From Vreelandella subterranea (GTDB taxonomy: Bacteria; Pseudomonadota; Gammaproteobacteria; Pseudomonadales; Halomonadaceae), in the NCBI RefSeq assembly GCF_900111305.1, contig NZ_FOGS01000013.1, forward strand, positions 1 to 64,000: DNA of 64,000 bases. Reading direction: 5' to 3'. Positions 32,707-41,933 of the stretch are shown piece after piece. A program made the translations under genes and the position numbers. Position 1 is the first letter of the stretch. Every line of letters starts with the position of its first letter. The notes beneath the pieces were generated by a model. That model searched no databases and was not told where the DNA came from. It was given only the letters and a program-made list of their open reading frames with translations.

Positions 32707-33666
32707 ATGCGAACGCTTTCTAAAGCTGCTGCCGCTTCACTCTTGGCCGTTGCGCTGCCTGCCAGCGCCCAGCAACTGTCTATCGCCACGGGCGGTACCG
32801 GTGGTGTGTACTACCCCATCGGCGGCGGTTTCGCCGAGATGATCAATGAGCATATCGAAGGCGCTCAGGCCACCGCCGAGGTAACCGGTGCGTCGGTTGA
32901 AAACATGGGCCTGATCATGCGCGGTGACGCCGATATGGCCCTGGCCCTGGCTGACACGGTCTATCAAGCCTATACCGGTACCGGCGACTTTGAAGGCCGC
33001 CAGATCGAGAATACCCGTGCGCTGGCGTCGGTATACCCGAATGCCGTGCAGCTGGTCACCCTGGCCGACTCGGATATTGAGTCACTGGCAGACCTGGAAG
33101 GCAAGCGGGTCTCCGTGGGGGCACCGGGTAGCGGTACCGAGCTGAATGCGCGCGCCGTACTGGAAGCCAACGGCCTGAGCTATGAAGACTTCACCCCCCA
33201 GCGGCTGAACTTCAACGAAACCGCTGACGCCATCCGCGATGGCGATATCGATGCGGGCTTCTGGAGCGTTGGGCCTCCCACCAGCTCTATCATGAACCTG
33301 GCCGCCACGCGGGACATCCGTCTCATCGGCCTTTCCGATGAAGAAATGGCCAATGCTCGGGAAGCCGTCGAGGTCTTTGCGCCTTACCAGCTGCAGGCCG
33401 GTCTTTACGAAGGCATGGACGAAGGAGTGCAGACCATCGGTATTCCCAACGTCCTGGTGGTCAACTCGGATATGGATGAGGACCTGGCGTATCAGTTGAC
33501 CCAGTTGTTGTTCGAAAACACCGACGAACTGATCGCGGTACATCCGGCGGCGAATAATACCACCATCGAGTTCACCATGGGGTCCACGCCGGTGCCGCTG
33601 CATCCGGGCGCCATTCGCTACTTTGAAGAAGTTGACGCCGATATTCCGGATCGTCTACGTCCCTGA
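32707..33666 (+). CDS. TAXI-type TRAP transporter substrate-binding protein
   Basis: Periplasmic receptor of the TAXI subfamily. ATG 32707 follows GGAGGAAACGC. The signal peptide is MRTLSKAAAASLLAVALPASA, and the mature start QQLSIATGGTGGVYYPIGGG is the TAXI signature; GKRVSVGAPGSGTELNARAV and HPGAIRYFEEVDADIP also fit. TAXI receptors include glutamate/glutamine binders, and the fused permease and DUF1850 gene that follow complete the usual set. Long frames upstream of 32707 are not coding. Confidence 0.9.
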   Translation: MRTLSKAAAASLLAVALPASAQQLSIATGGTGGVYYPIGGGFAEMINEHIEGAQATAEVTGASVENMGLIMRGDADMALALADTVYQAYTGTGDFEGRQIENTRALASVYPNAVQLVTLADSDIESLADLEGKRVSVGAPGSGTELNARAVLEANGLSYEDFTPQRLNFNETADAIRDGDIDAGFWSVGPPTSSIMNLAATRDIRLIGLSDEEMANAREAVEVFAPYQLQAGLYEGMDEGVQTIGIPNVLVVNSDMDEDLAYQLTQLLFENTDELIAVHPAANNTTIEFTMGSTPVPLHPGAIRYFEEVDADIPDRLRP

Positions 33667-33686
33667 TCCATACGCAGGCGGTCATC

Positions 33687-34238
33687 ATGCAACAACCACG
33701 ACGCCTGCCTTGGACACTGACCGTAAGGTTAGTCCCGGTCTTTGCGCTGGGGCTAGCCGGTTCACCATTAGCCGGAGCGGAGTCTACCTCTGCTCCGGCT
33801 AATGCGTCTGAGCTTCTGGTAGTGACCAGTGAGCAGGGCGAGCAGCTCTTCCACACGCCGATGCCCGAGGGCGCGCGCTGGTGCCTGAAATGGCAGCATT
33901 CGGTAGAGACGTTTACGGTCCTGGACTGTTACCGCAATCACGCGGGCGTGATGGAACTGGAGCGCAGCCACCAACCCGACTTTGCCGCTGGCCTGGGGCA
34001 TATTAATGGTCGTGGCGAGCAGGTTTCCGATGGACAGGGCGGGTATTGGATCGAACATATCGACGAACCCGTTCCGGGGAATCAGTATGTATTACGTGTC
34101 GGCGCGCCTGCCGTTAACCACCGCCTGGTGTGGCAGCGTAATGGTCAGGCACACAGCTACAGCCTGAGTCAACGCGCCGCCGGGGAGCGGGTAACGCTGC
34201 GCCTGACCGAGTCGGCTGACGCTAACACGAAAAACTAA
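33687..34238 (+). CDS. DUF1850 family protein of TAXI-TRAP operon
   Basis: A 183-residue protein with an N-terminal signal-type segment (LTVRLVPVFALGLAGSPLAG) and a domain marked by RWCLKWQHSVETFTVLDCYR and later DQPG-like turns, characteristic of DUF1850 proteins encoded beside TAXI-TRAP genes. Its function is unknown; location suggests an accessory periplasmic part of the transporter. It contains two Cys that could form a disulfide. A perfect 13-bp inverted repeat is embedded in its signal-peptide codons. Confidence 0.75.
   Translation: MQQPRRLPWTLTVRLVPVFALGLAGSPLAGAESTSAPANASELLVVTSEQGEQLFHTPMPEGARWCLKWQHSVETFTVLDCYRNHAGVMELERSHQPDFAAGLGHINGRGEQVSDGQGGYWIEHIDEPVPGNQYVLRVGAPAVNHRLVWQRNGQAHSYSLSQRAAGERVTLRLTESADANTKN
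33766..33804 (+). promoter_or_regulatory. Perfect 13-bp stem-loop near the 5' end of the DUF1850 gene
   Basis: CATTAGCCGGAGC (33766-33778) and GCTCCGGCTAATG (33792-33804) are fully complementary, with a 13-base loop. It sits about 100 bases after the end of the abundant-receptor gene, where stem-loops often protect upstream mRNA and lower expression of downstream membrane genes. No T-run follows, so it is not a standard terminator. Confidence 0.5.
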
Positions 34239-34269
34239 TCAGCCAGATATATCGTCTGACGAGGACTCC

Positions 34270-36279
34270 ATGAGTGAATCAAGACAACCTTCGGTGGTAA
34301 TGCCCGGCGGCAATGTGGTTCAGCCACGCGCCGTGTTGTGGTGCATTACCATCGTGGCGGTAGGGCTTTCACTGTTTCAACTTTACTCGGCGGGCATCCA
34401 GCCGCTGGGGCTGTTTTATCAGCGCAGCATTCACCTGGCGCTGATCATGATGCTGGCCTTTTTAATGTTCCCGGTATTTGGCGGCGGGCGTCCCAGAGGC
34501 ATTGTGGGCTGGGGGCTCGATGCGGTGTTTTTTACCGGTGCCTTGATTACGGGCGGCTATCTGGTGCTGTATCTCGATGAGATCATCAATCGGGCCGGTT
34601 TCTGGTCTCAGACCGACATCGTGGTGGCCTGTATCGCCACGGTCACCGTTTTGGAGGCGAGCCGCCGGGCTGTCGGTCTTAGCATGACCCTGATCGGGCT
34701 GATCGCGATTCTCTATGCGATGGCAGGGCCCCGCGGTGATCTGGCCTGGCTGGGGGAGTGGCTGCCCGGCATCTTGGGGCATCGGGGGTATAGCTTTGAC
34801 CGTATTGCCGGTCAGCTCTACCTCGGCCAGGAAGGCATCTTCGGCCTGCCGCTGGGCGTTGCCGCGACCTATATCTTTATTTTCGTGCTGTTTGGCGCTT
34901 TTCTGGAAAGTACCGGTGCCGGCAAGTTTTTTATCGACATGGCTTACGCGGCGACCGGTCGCCAGCGGGGCGGGCCTGCCAAGGCGGCGGTATTGGCCTC
35001 CGCAGGCATGGGCTCCATTTCAGGCAGTGCAATCGCCAATGTGGTGACCACCGGTGCCTTTACCATTCCGCTCATGAAGCGCCTGGGTTACAAGCCCAAG
35101 CAGGCCGGTGGGATCGAGGCAGCAGCTTCCACAGGGGGGCAGATCATGCCACCGCTGATGGGGGCGGGGGCGTTCCTGATCGCTGAATATACCAACACGC
35201 CGTACCTGGAAATCGTCAAGATCAGTATCCTGCCTGCGATCATGTACTTTGCAACGGTTTACCTGTTCGTGCATATCATCGCGCTCAAGCAAGGCATGCA
35301 GGGCATGGCCAGAAGTGAGCTGCCCAAGATGCGCCAGGTGATGAAGGATGGCTGGCACTTCCTGCTGCCGCTGGGGGTTCTGGTATGGCTGCTGGCAATG
35401 AGTATGTCGCCGATGCGCGTCGGCTTTTATGCCGTTGTCACCATGGTGGCGGTGGCCGTATTGCGTTACGTGTTGTGGTTCTTCTTTGTGGCCCCTCGCC
35501 AGGGGGAAACCGTGACGGCTCGCAGCATTTTGGAGTTGGCCGCTGCGGGTTTCAAGAAACTGGTGGAAGGATTGGAGCTGGGTGCGCGCAATGCCGTCGC
35601 CGTCTCCATGGCGTGTGCCGTTGCAGGGATCATCGTGGGGATTGTCGGGCTTACCGGCCTGGGGCTTAAGTTCTCGTCCATGATGATGGCGTTTTCAGGC
35701 GGCAACATTGTACTCGCGCTGATCATGGTATTGCTGGCAAGCCTGGTTCTGGGGATGGGACTGCCGGTTACCGCCAGCTATATCGTCTTGATCGTGCTGG
35801 TCGGCCCGGCGCTGACCACAGAATTCGGGATTCCGCTGCTGGTCGCCCATCTGGTGGTGTTCTGGTACTCCCAGGACTCGAATGTGACGCCGCCCATTGC
35901 CCTTGCGGGTTTCGCCGGGGCCGCTATTGCGGGTAGTAAACCCATGGAAACGAGCTTCCAGTCGTGGAAGTTTGCCAAGGGCTTGTACCTGATTCCGCTG
36001 TTCATGGTGTTTAACCCGGAAATCATCGTGGGCGGGCCGGTGCCAATCGTGATCTGGAACGCGGTGATCGCCTTGCTGGCGCTTTGCGCCTTTGCCGCCG
36101 CGCTGGAAGGTTACCTGTTCACCCGCATGGGCTGGACGTCGCGGGTGGCGATCACTATCGCCATTATCGGCGTGTTCTACCCCAGCCTGATGGCGGAAGT
36201 GGCCGGAGTGGCAGTCATGAGCGCGGCGCTTATCGCCAACTGGCTGGCCAGTCGCCGGGAGTCTGCCGTCGCCACCTAG
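34270..36279 (+). CDS. TRAP transporter fused permease (TAXI type, DctQM fusion)
   Basis: A 669-residue membrane protein joining the small and large TRAP permease. The N-terminal third supplies four to five helices; the DctM part has GSISGSAIANVVTTGAFTIP, AASTGGQIMPPLMGAGAFLI, LGMGLPVTASYIVLIVLVGP and the SNVTPPIALAGFAGAAIAGS hallmark. It completes the TAXI transporter begun by the receptor and DUF1850 genes. A strong hairpin follows at 36321. Confidence 0.9.
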   Translation: MSESRQPSVVMPGGNVVQPRAVLWCITIVAVGLSLFQLYSAGIQPLGLFYQRSIHLALIMMLAFLMFPVFGGGRPRGIVGWGLDAVFFTGALITGGYLVLYLDEIINRAGFWSQTDIVVACIATVTVLEASRRAVGLSMTLIGLIAILYAMAGPRGDLAWLGEWLPGILGHRGYSFDRIAGQLYLGQEGIFGLPLGVAATYIFIFVLFGAFLESTGAGKFFIDMAYAATGRQRGGPAKAAVLASAGMGSISGSAIANVVTTGAFTIPLMKRLGYKPKQAGGIEAAASTGGQIMPPLMGAGAFLIAEYTNTPYLEIVKISILPAIMYFATVYLFVHIIALKQGMQGMARSELPKMRQVMKDGWHFLLPLGVLVWLLAMSMSPMRVGFYAVVTMVAVAVLRYVLWFFFVAPRQGETVTARSILELAAAGFKKLVEGLELGARNAVAVSMACAVAGIIVGIVGLTGLGLKFSSMMMAFSGGNIVLALIMVLLASLVLGMGLPVTASYIVLIVLVGPALTTEFGIPLLVAHLVVFWYSQDSNVTPPIALAGFAGAAIAGSKPMETSFQSWKFAKGLYLIPLFMVFNPEIIVGGPVPIVIWNAVIALLALCAFAAALEGYLFTRMGWTSRVAITIAIIGVFYPSLMAEVAGVAVMSAALIANWLASRRESAVAT

Positions 36280-36320
36280 CCTGTTAATGGGCAGGCTGGT
36301 GTATTGATTCCGTCGCATAA

Positions 36321-36349
36321 AAAAGGCCTGGCGATATGCCAGGCCTTTT
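36321..36349. terminator. Bidirectional terminator between TAXI-TRAP operon and mrcA
   Basis: AAAAGGCCTGGC pairs perfectly over 12 bp with GCCAGGCCTTTT, loop GATAT. Runs of A and T on both ends suit the two converging genes. Confidence 0.9.
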
Positions 36350-36370
36350 GCGTCGAGGTTGATAGGTTGG

Positions 36371-38902
36371 CTAGAAAATTGATTCCGCCGTGCCTGAGCC
36401 CTGTGAGCCGCTGGCCTCTTCCAGTTCACGGCTGATCTGGCTGTTCTGGTAGTCAGGCAGGTGGTCCTGGTGAAACAGCTCAACGATACCGCCGGGCTGT
36501 CCGTCGCGCAGGCGACGGCCACTATCGGGATCGATTCGTGCGGTGATAACCGTATCCGGGCGCTCGGGCAACGCCGAGGGAGAGCCCTCCAGGGCTTGCC
36601 CCATAAAGTCGATCCAGATGGGCAAGGCTGCCTGGGAGCCATACTCGGAGAGGGTCTCGTTGCTGTCCTTGCCCACCCAGACGGTGGTAACCAGGTTGTC
36701 GTTAAAGCCGGCAAACCAGGCATCACGCTGGCTGTTGGTGGTGCCGGTTTTGCCGACGATATCGTCACGCCCAAGACTCAGCGCGGCGCTTCCGGTGCCA
36801 CTCTCGATCACGTCGCGCATCATATCGCGGAGAATGTACACCGCAGCAGGGTCGGCAACCCTCTCAGCAACAGGGTAGTCGTGGCCGTCTATCTCCACCG
36901 TCTCCTGGTCGTCATCGCACCCACGGCAGGCCACTTGTGGGCTTGCTTCGTCGAGGATTTCCTCCTCGTCGTCACCTTGGCGAGCGACCTTTTCGATAAA
37001 CCAGGGCGACACCTGGAAGCCACCGTTGGCCAGCACCGAGTAGGCATTGGTCATTTCCATCGGTGTCAGCGTCGCACTGCCCAGTGCCAACGAAAGGCCG
37101 TTAGGCAGACGACCTTCGGCAAAGCCAAAGCCTTTCAGGTAGTCAAGCGTGTAGTTGATGCCCATGCTTTGCAAAACGCGGATGGTCACCAGATTGCGTG
37201 AGCGGGCCAGTGCCGGGCGAAGCCGTGTGGGACCCTGGAAATCGCGGCTCGAATTCACCGGGCGCCATAGCTCGTTGCTGCCGTCATCCATCACCACGGG
37301 AGCATCGTTGACCACGCTTGCCGCGTTCATGTCGCCCTCTTCAAGGGCGGCCAGGTAGATAAACGGCTTGAAGATGGAACCGGCCTGGCGCTGGGCCTGA
37401 ACGGCGCGATTAAACTTGCTGGCGTTGAAGTCGAAGCCGCCCTGAAGCGCCCGAATCGCTCCGGTACGCGGGTCCTGGGCGACCAGCGAGCCTTCTGCAT
37501 CGGGGCGCTGTGATAAACGCAGCTGGCCTTCCTCGTTTTCAACGACACGAACCAGGTCGCCGCGTACCGCGATCTCCTGGGCCGAGCTGGGCTCGGCACC
37601 GCGGCTGCGCGGGCTGAGATAAGGGCGGGCCCAGCTCAAGCCTTCCCACGGGATCTGGCGCAGTTCGCCGTCAACCAGCACGTCCATTGTCCGGCCGCTG
37701 CTCTCGACGACAATTGCTGGCTCCAGCAAGCCATAGCGAGGCGTGCGGTCCAGCACTTGAAGCCAGTTGCTGACGTCACCGTCGATACCCGCGATTTCCG
37801 TCTGGCTTCGTTCGGCTGCCTGGCGGGCGGTTTGGCGAATTTCCGGCGACTCGGCAAGCTCTTCTTCCAGGCCCCGGGTTTCGGTCTCTTCCTGGGCTTC
37901 GACCAGGCTTGCGGCAATGTCACGCTCCTCTGGCCCGCGCCAGCCATGGCGTCGATCATAGGCAATCAACCCATTGGCCAGAGCGCGGCGGGCGGTGGGC
38001 TGCAGCCCGCTGTCGATGGTCGTGTAAATTCGATAGCCGCCGGTATAGGCGTTGTCCCCGAAGCGGTCGACGGCGTATTGGCGGGCCATTTCGGCCACGT
38101 AGGACGCATCCACCTCCGGCACGGTGGAATGCCGTTCTGCGGTCACCGGTGCCTGGACGGCCTCACGATAGGTCTCGTCGTCAATGTGGCCCAGCTCGCG
38201 CATGCGGAAAAGGATCCAGTTGCGGCGAATCAGCGAACGTTCGGAGTTGGCCAGGGGGTTGAACGCCGACGGGGCTTTGGGCAGGCCGGCGATCATGGCG
38301 GTTTCGGCCAGCGTCAATTCATCCAGGGGTCTGTCGTAATAGGTGTCGGCCGCCGCGGCAATTCCGTACGCCCGGTTACCCAGGAAGATTTTGTTTACAT
38401 AAAGTTCAAAAATTTCTTGTTTGTTTAGCACCTGTTCCATCTGCAGGGCGAGCAGTATTTCGCGGATTTTACGCGTGAAGGTTTGGTCCAGCGTCAGCAG
38501 ATAATTGCGCGCCACCTGCATGGTAATGGTGGAGCCGCCGGACTGAATGGTCCCGCCGCTGCGCATCAGTTCCAGCGAGGCACGCGCCAGGCCGCGTGGG
38601 TCCACGCCCTGGTGTTCGAAGAAACTGGCGTCTTCGGCGGCAGTCAACGCGTTGATCATCTCATCGGGAATCGCCTCGAAATCGACTTCGATGCGCCGTT
38701 CTTCGCCAAACTCCCCGATCAGGCGGCCGTCACGTGTCAGGATGCGCAAGGGGGTGTGCAATTCAAAGTTCTGCAGCTGGCGAACGTCGGGAAGGCCGGG
38801 AGAGAAGTAGATAGCGGCGCCGACCAGGGCAAGAGCGACGGCACCGGTAAGCGAGACCAGAATGCCCAACAGCGACACAATAAGGGTGCGGAGAAACGTC
38901 AT
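36371..38902 (-). CDS. mrcA: Penicillin-binding protein 1A (bifunctional glycosyltransferase/transpeptidase)
   Basis: Inner-membrane enzyme that polymerises and cross-links peptidoglycan. The 843-residue protein has one N-terminal anchor (LLGILVSLTGAVALALVGAA), a GT51 domain with the catalytic Glu in TAAEDASFFEHQGVDPRG and GGSTITMQVARN, an OB-like insertion, and a transpeptidase domain with SIFK as the SxxK serine motif, SRN, and KTGTTN. These are the complete catalytic motifs. It diverges from pilM as in Pseudomonas and many gammaproteobacteria. The 193 bp between them hold both promoters. Confidence 0.95.
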   Translation of the reverse strand: MTFLRTLIVSLLGILVSLTGAVALALVGAAIYFSPGLPDVRQLQNFELHTPLRILTRDGRLIGEFGEERRIEVDFEAIPDEMINALTAAEDASFFEHQGVDPRGLARASLELMRSGGTIQSGGSTITMQVARNYLLTLDQTFTRKIREILLALQMEQVLNKQEIFELYVNKIFLGNRAYGIAAAADTYYDRPLDELTLAETAMIAGLPKAPSAFNPLANSERSLIRRNWILFRMRELGHIDDETYREAVQAPVTAERHSTVPEVDASYVAEMARQYAVDRFGDNAYTGGYRIYTTIDSGLQPTARRALANGLIAYDRRHGWRGPEERDIAASLVEAQEETETRGLEEELAESPEIRQTARQAAERSQTEIAGIDGDVSNWLQVLDRTPRYGLLEPAIVVESSGRTMDVLVDGELRQIPWEGLSWARPYLSPRSRGAEPSSAQEIAVRGDLVRVVENEEGQLRLSQRPDAEGSLVAQDPRTGAIRALQGGFDFNASKFNRAVQAQRQAGSIFKPFIYLAALEEGDMNAASVVNDAPVVMDDGSNELWRPVNSSRDFQGPTRLRPALARSRNLVTIRVLQSMGINYTLDYLKGFGFAEGRLPNGLSLALGSATLTPMEMTNAYSVLANGGFQVSPWFIEKVARQGDDEEEILDEASPQVACRGCDDDQETVEIDGHDYPVAERVADPAAVYILRDMMRDVIESGTGSAALSLGRDDIVGKTGTTNSQRDAWFAGFNDNLVTTVWVGKDSNETLSEYGSQAALPIWIDFMGQALEGSPSALPERPDTVITARIDPDSGRRLRDGQPGGIVELFHQDHLPDYQNSQISRELEEASGSQGSGTAESIF

Positions 38903-39095
38903 GAATGGAGAGTACCCGTGGGATGAATAAAAAAGAGACGGTATCTAAACGACCGTATCACGCAACTGGCTGCCATTATAGGAAGCCAAGGCGGCCGCCA
39001 CCAGTGTTGATGTGCCATGATATGGCGTGAGTGTGACTCGGCTTAAAATCATGTAACCTCAAGCAACGCGATAGGCAAGCGACTTCGGACCCATA

Positions 39096-40157
39096 ATGCG
39101 CTTACTCAAACCCCGCAACGGGTTGATCGGCGTCGACATTACGTCGGCGACTGTCAAGCTGCTCGAACTCAAGAACGCGCATCAGAACTTTCAGGTGCAA
39201 AGTTACGCGGTGCGTCCGCTCCGTGAAGGGGCAGTAGTGGAACGTCGCATCCGCGATATCGACGATGTCGCCCAGGTGCTCAGCCGCGCGGTAGAACATG
39301 CCAGTCCATCAACGCGTAAGGCGGCGGTGGCCGTACCGGCAAGCGCCGCGATCACCAAGACGCTCAGTTTTCCGCGCTCCCTCAGCGAAGACGACATCGA
39401 AGCCCGCATCATCGACGAATCTGACCGGCATATTCCGTTTCCGTTCAATGAGGTGGCGTTTGACTTTGAGTGCCTGGGCCCATCGCCATTCGACGATGAT
39501 CAGCAGCAGGTAGTGTTGGTGGCCTGCCGCCAGCAGGATGTAAGCCAGTTAACCGAGACCCTAGAGCGCGCCGGGCTTGAGCCCGCCGCCGTTGAAGTTG
39601 AAACCTTTGCCATGGAGCGATCGTTCGAAGTGTTGCGCCGCCAGCTTCAGGTTGAGGACGACCCCGACGCCTGCGTCGGCCTGGTGGATATCGGGGCTAA
39701 TATGAACGCCTTTCACGTCGTGCGCGGCGGGCACATCGTCTACAGCCGCGACACCGTCTTTGGTGGCCGCCAACTGACCGATGCTATCCGCGACCGTTAC
39801 CAGTTGAGCATGGAAGAAGCCGGTTTTGCCAAAAAACGCGGCGGTCTGCCGGATGATTATCATGACAGCGTACTTAACCCGTTTCTGGAAACGGTCGTGC
39901 AGCAGGTGGGGCGCTCGCTCCAGCTTTACTACACCGCGGGGCGTCAGCATGAGGTCAAGCACATTGTGCTGGCGGGCGGGTCGAGCGTGATTCCGGGCCT
40001 GGCGGAACGTATCGCCGAGGATAGCGGCATGACGGTGACCATCGCCAACCCCTTCCAGGCCATGGCGGTCAACAGGCGCCTGGATGTCGAAGCGCTCACC
40101 AACGATGCCCCAGCGATGCTGACAGCAGGTGGCCTGGCCATGAGGGTTGGGCAATGA
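39096..40157 (+). CDS. pilM: Type IV pilus assembly protein PilM
   Basis: Actin-like ATPase-fold protein at the cytoplasmic face of the pilus alignment complex, binding the PilN N-terminus. Residues MRLLKPRNGLIGVDITSATV, VDIGANMNAFHVVRGGHIVY (phosphate-binding) and IVLAGGSSVIPGLAERIAED are characteristic. Length 353 aa is normal. First gene of pilMNOPQ-aroKB, whose members overlap by 4 bp or abut, so they form one operon ended by the terminator at 45672. Confidence 0.95.
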   Translation: MRLLKPRNGLIGVDITSATVKLLELKNAHQNFQVQSYAVRPLREGAVVERRIRDIDDVAQVLSRAVEHASPSTRKAAVAVPASAAITKTLSFPRSLSEDDIEARIIDESDRHIPFPFNEVAFDFECLGPSPFDDDQQQVVLVACRQQDVSQLTETLERAGLEPAAVEVETFAMERSFEVLRRQLQVEDDPDACVGLVDIGANMNAFHVVRGGHIVYSRDTVFGGRQLTDAIRDRYQLSMEEAGFAKKRGGLPDDYHDSVLNPFLETVVQQVGRSLQLYYTAGRQHEVKHIVLAGGSSVIPGLAERIAEDSGMTVTIANPFQAMAVNRRLDVEALTNDAPAMLTAGGLAMRVGQ

Positions 40158-40717
40158 GCATCACCATCAACCTGTTACCCTGGCGCGAGGAACAGCGCGA
40201 ACGGCGCACCCGGCGTTTTTACTACTTCATGGTGCTGATGTTGCTGTTAGGCGTCGCACTCGGCTGGGGCATTGCCAAGTTTTATTCAATGCAACTGGCT
40301 GCCCAGCAACAGCGCAATGCGTTTATCGAGACCCAGGCCCGGGAGCTGACAGAGGATATCGGCAACCTGGAAGGCTATAAGGCGGACGCCCTGCGGCTAG
40401 GGGAGCAACTGGTGCTGTTTCAAACGCTGCAAACGCAGCGGGCCAGCACCGTCGAGTTGTTCAATGCGCTCGCAAGCAGCGTTGCCAGCGGTGTGGTCTA
40501 CCGGCAGGTGTCGCGCACCGGTGCCCAGGTAAGCATCGAGGGGAGCGCGGCCAGCGAACGGCAGGTGTCCGAGCAGTTACGCCGCGTCGCTGACAGTGGG
40601 GCGTTGGGCGTGCCATCGCTATCCGAAGTCGAGAGCGACGCCGAGGGGGGCGGCCGACAGTTCCGTTTCGACGTTGAGCAACCGTCACTGTCAATGTCCG
40701 CCGAGGAGCAGCCATGA
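40154..40717 (+). CDS. pilN: Type IV pilus assembly protein PilN
   Basis: Bitopic inner-membrane protein with the conserved cytoplasmic INLLPWREEQRERR motif that contacts PilM, followed by one helix (FYYFMVLMLLLGVALGWGIA) and a periplasmic coiled coil and small fold that pairs with PilO. The start overlaps pilM by 4 bp. Confidence 0.93.
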   Translation: MSITINLLPWREEQRERRTRRFYYFMVLMLLLGVALGWGIAKFYSMQLAAQQQRNAFIETQARELTEDIGNLEGYKADALRLGEQLVLFQTLQTQRASTVELFNALASSVASGVVYRQVSRTGAQVSIEGSAASERQVSEQLRRVADSGALGVPSLSEVESDAEGGGRQFRFDVEQPSLSMSAEEQP

Positions 40718-41343
40718 TCTGGAAGCGGGCGCGGTGGGCGCAGGAATGGCAACAGCTGCGCGATGTCGACTGGCGAGACCTGGATGTGAAAGAAGCCGGT
40801 GGCTGGCCATTGCTGCTTAAAGCGCTGTGCGGTGGGCTGGCCCTGCTGGTGGCCGTGTTGATCATGGAATGGTTGATCATCGGCGAGCGTCGCGCTGACT
40901 TGGCCAGTGCGCGGCAGCAAGAATCGCGTTTGCTTGGCGACTACCGTCGGCAGTCGGGTGAAGCGGCTCAGCTGCCCAAGATGCGCGAGCAGCTTGCCAC
41001 CCTGGAAGACCAGATGGCGCGTATACGCGCCATCCTGCCCACCGATGCGGAGATTCCATCGTTGCTCGATAGCATCAGCGATGCCGCGGTGGATAACCGG
41101 CTGACGATCGAAACCATTCGTTTGCGCCCCACCGTTACCCAACGGCACTATGTGGAGCAGCCGCTGGATATACAGGTACGCGGCGACTTTCATCAGATTG
41201 CCCGTTTTGCCGCCGATATTGCCTCGCTATCCCGGCTGGTGACCCAGCACGACTTCACATTGGCACCCGTCGATAACAGCGGAGGCAACCTGCGGCTTTC
41301 CTTGCTGGCGCGTACCTACCGGGACCGGGAGGAAAATCCATGA
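40714..41343 (+). CDS. pilO: Type IV pilus assembly protein PilO
   Basis: Inner-membrane partner of PilN. It has a short cytoplasmic N-terminus (WQQLRDVDWRDLDVKEAGGW), one helix (LCGGLALLVAVLIMEWLIIG), a coiled coil, and a periplasmic ferredoxin-like domain (ILPTDAEIPSLLDSISDAAV; QPLDIQVRGDFHQIARFAAD). Overlaps pilN by 4 bp. Confidence 0.93.
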   Translation: MIWKRARWAQEWQQLRDVDWRDLDVKEAGGWPLLLKALCGGLALLVAVLIMEWLIIGERRADLASARQQESRLLGDYRRQSGEAAQLPKMREQLATLEDQMARIRAILPTDAEIPSLLDSISDAAVDNRLTIETIRLRPTVTQRHYVEQPLDIQVRGDFHQIARFAADIASLSRLVTQHDFTLAPVDNSGGNLRLSLLARTYRDREENP

Positions 41344-41879
41344 CGTCGTTGGTGCGCCGAGGTCTGGTGGCCGGATGGCTGGCGGCTTTACTCCTGTTGA
41401 CGGGCTGCGCGGACCCGGCACTCCCGCAACTGGAGGCAAGCCTTGACGATATTCGGCAAAAGGCCAGCAGCGAGCCGGTCATGGTGATTCCCTACATACC
41501 GCTTTACCCGGCACAACGCTATCAGCACAGTGACGCGCGAAGCCCCTTTTTGCCGCCGCAATCGATACAGGACAACGCCTATGGCGTGGCGGGTGAAAAT
41601 GGCCCGGACCCGCAGCGACCTGCCGAACCGCTGGAGCGCTTTTCACTGCAAGAGCTGCAGCTGGTTGGCACGCTACGCATGGGCGGGCGGCAGGTGGCCA
41701 TGATTGCAACCCCTGAGGGCGAGGTGGTTAATGTCAGGGAAGGTAATTATATGGGCACCAACGATGGCCGCATTGTGGCTATTTCCGCCCAGGAAATTGA
41801 GATTCGTGAACGCGTTTACACCCAGCAAAATGGCTGGCAGACACGTCCTGCTTCGCTCACCATCGACGATGAGCGCTAA
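41340..41879 (+). CDS. pilP: Type IV pilus lipoprotein PilP
   Basis: Lipoprotein linking the PilNO complex to the PilQ secretin. The lipobox LLTGC places the lipidated Cys at residue 23. After a flexible Pro-rich part (RSPFLPPQS) comes the C-terminal beta domain (LQLVGTLRMGGRQVAMIATP, VREGNYMGTNDGRIVAISAQ). 179 residues; overlaps pilO by 4 bp. Confidence 0.93.
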   Translation: MTSLVRRGLVAGWLAALLLLTGCADPALPQLEASLDDIRQKASSEPVMVIPYIPLYPAQRYQHSDARSPFLPPQSIQDNAYGVAGENGPDPQRPAEPLERFSLQELQLVGTLRMGGRQVAMIATPEGEVVNVREGNYMGTNDGRIVAISAQEIEIRERVYTQQNGWQTRPASLTIDDER

Positions 41880-41933
41880 ATGATGACGGGCATGCGCATC
41901 ACGCAGCGACCCAAAGCAAGTGGATGGAGACCC

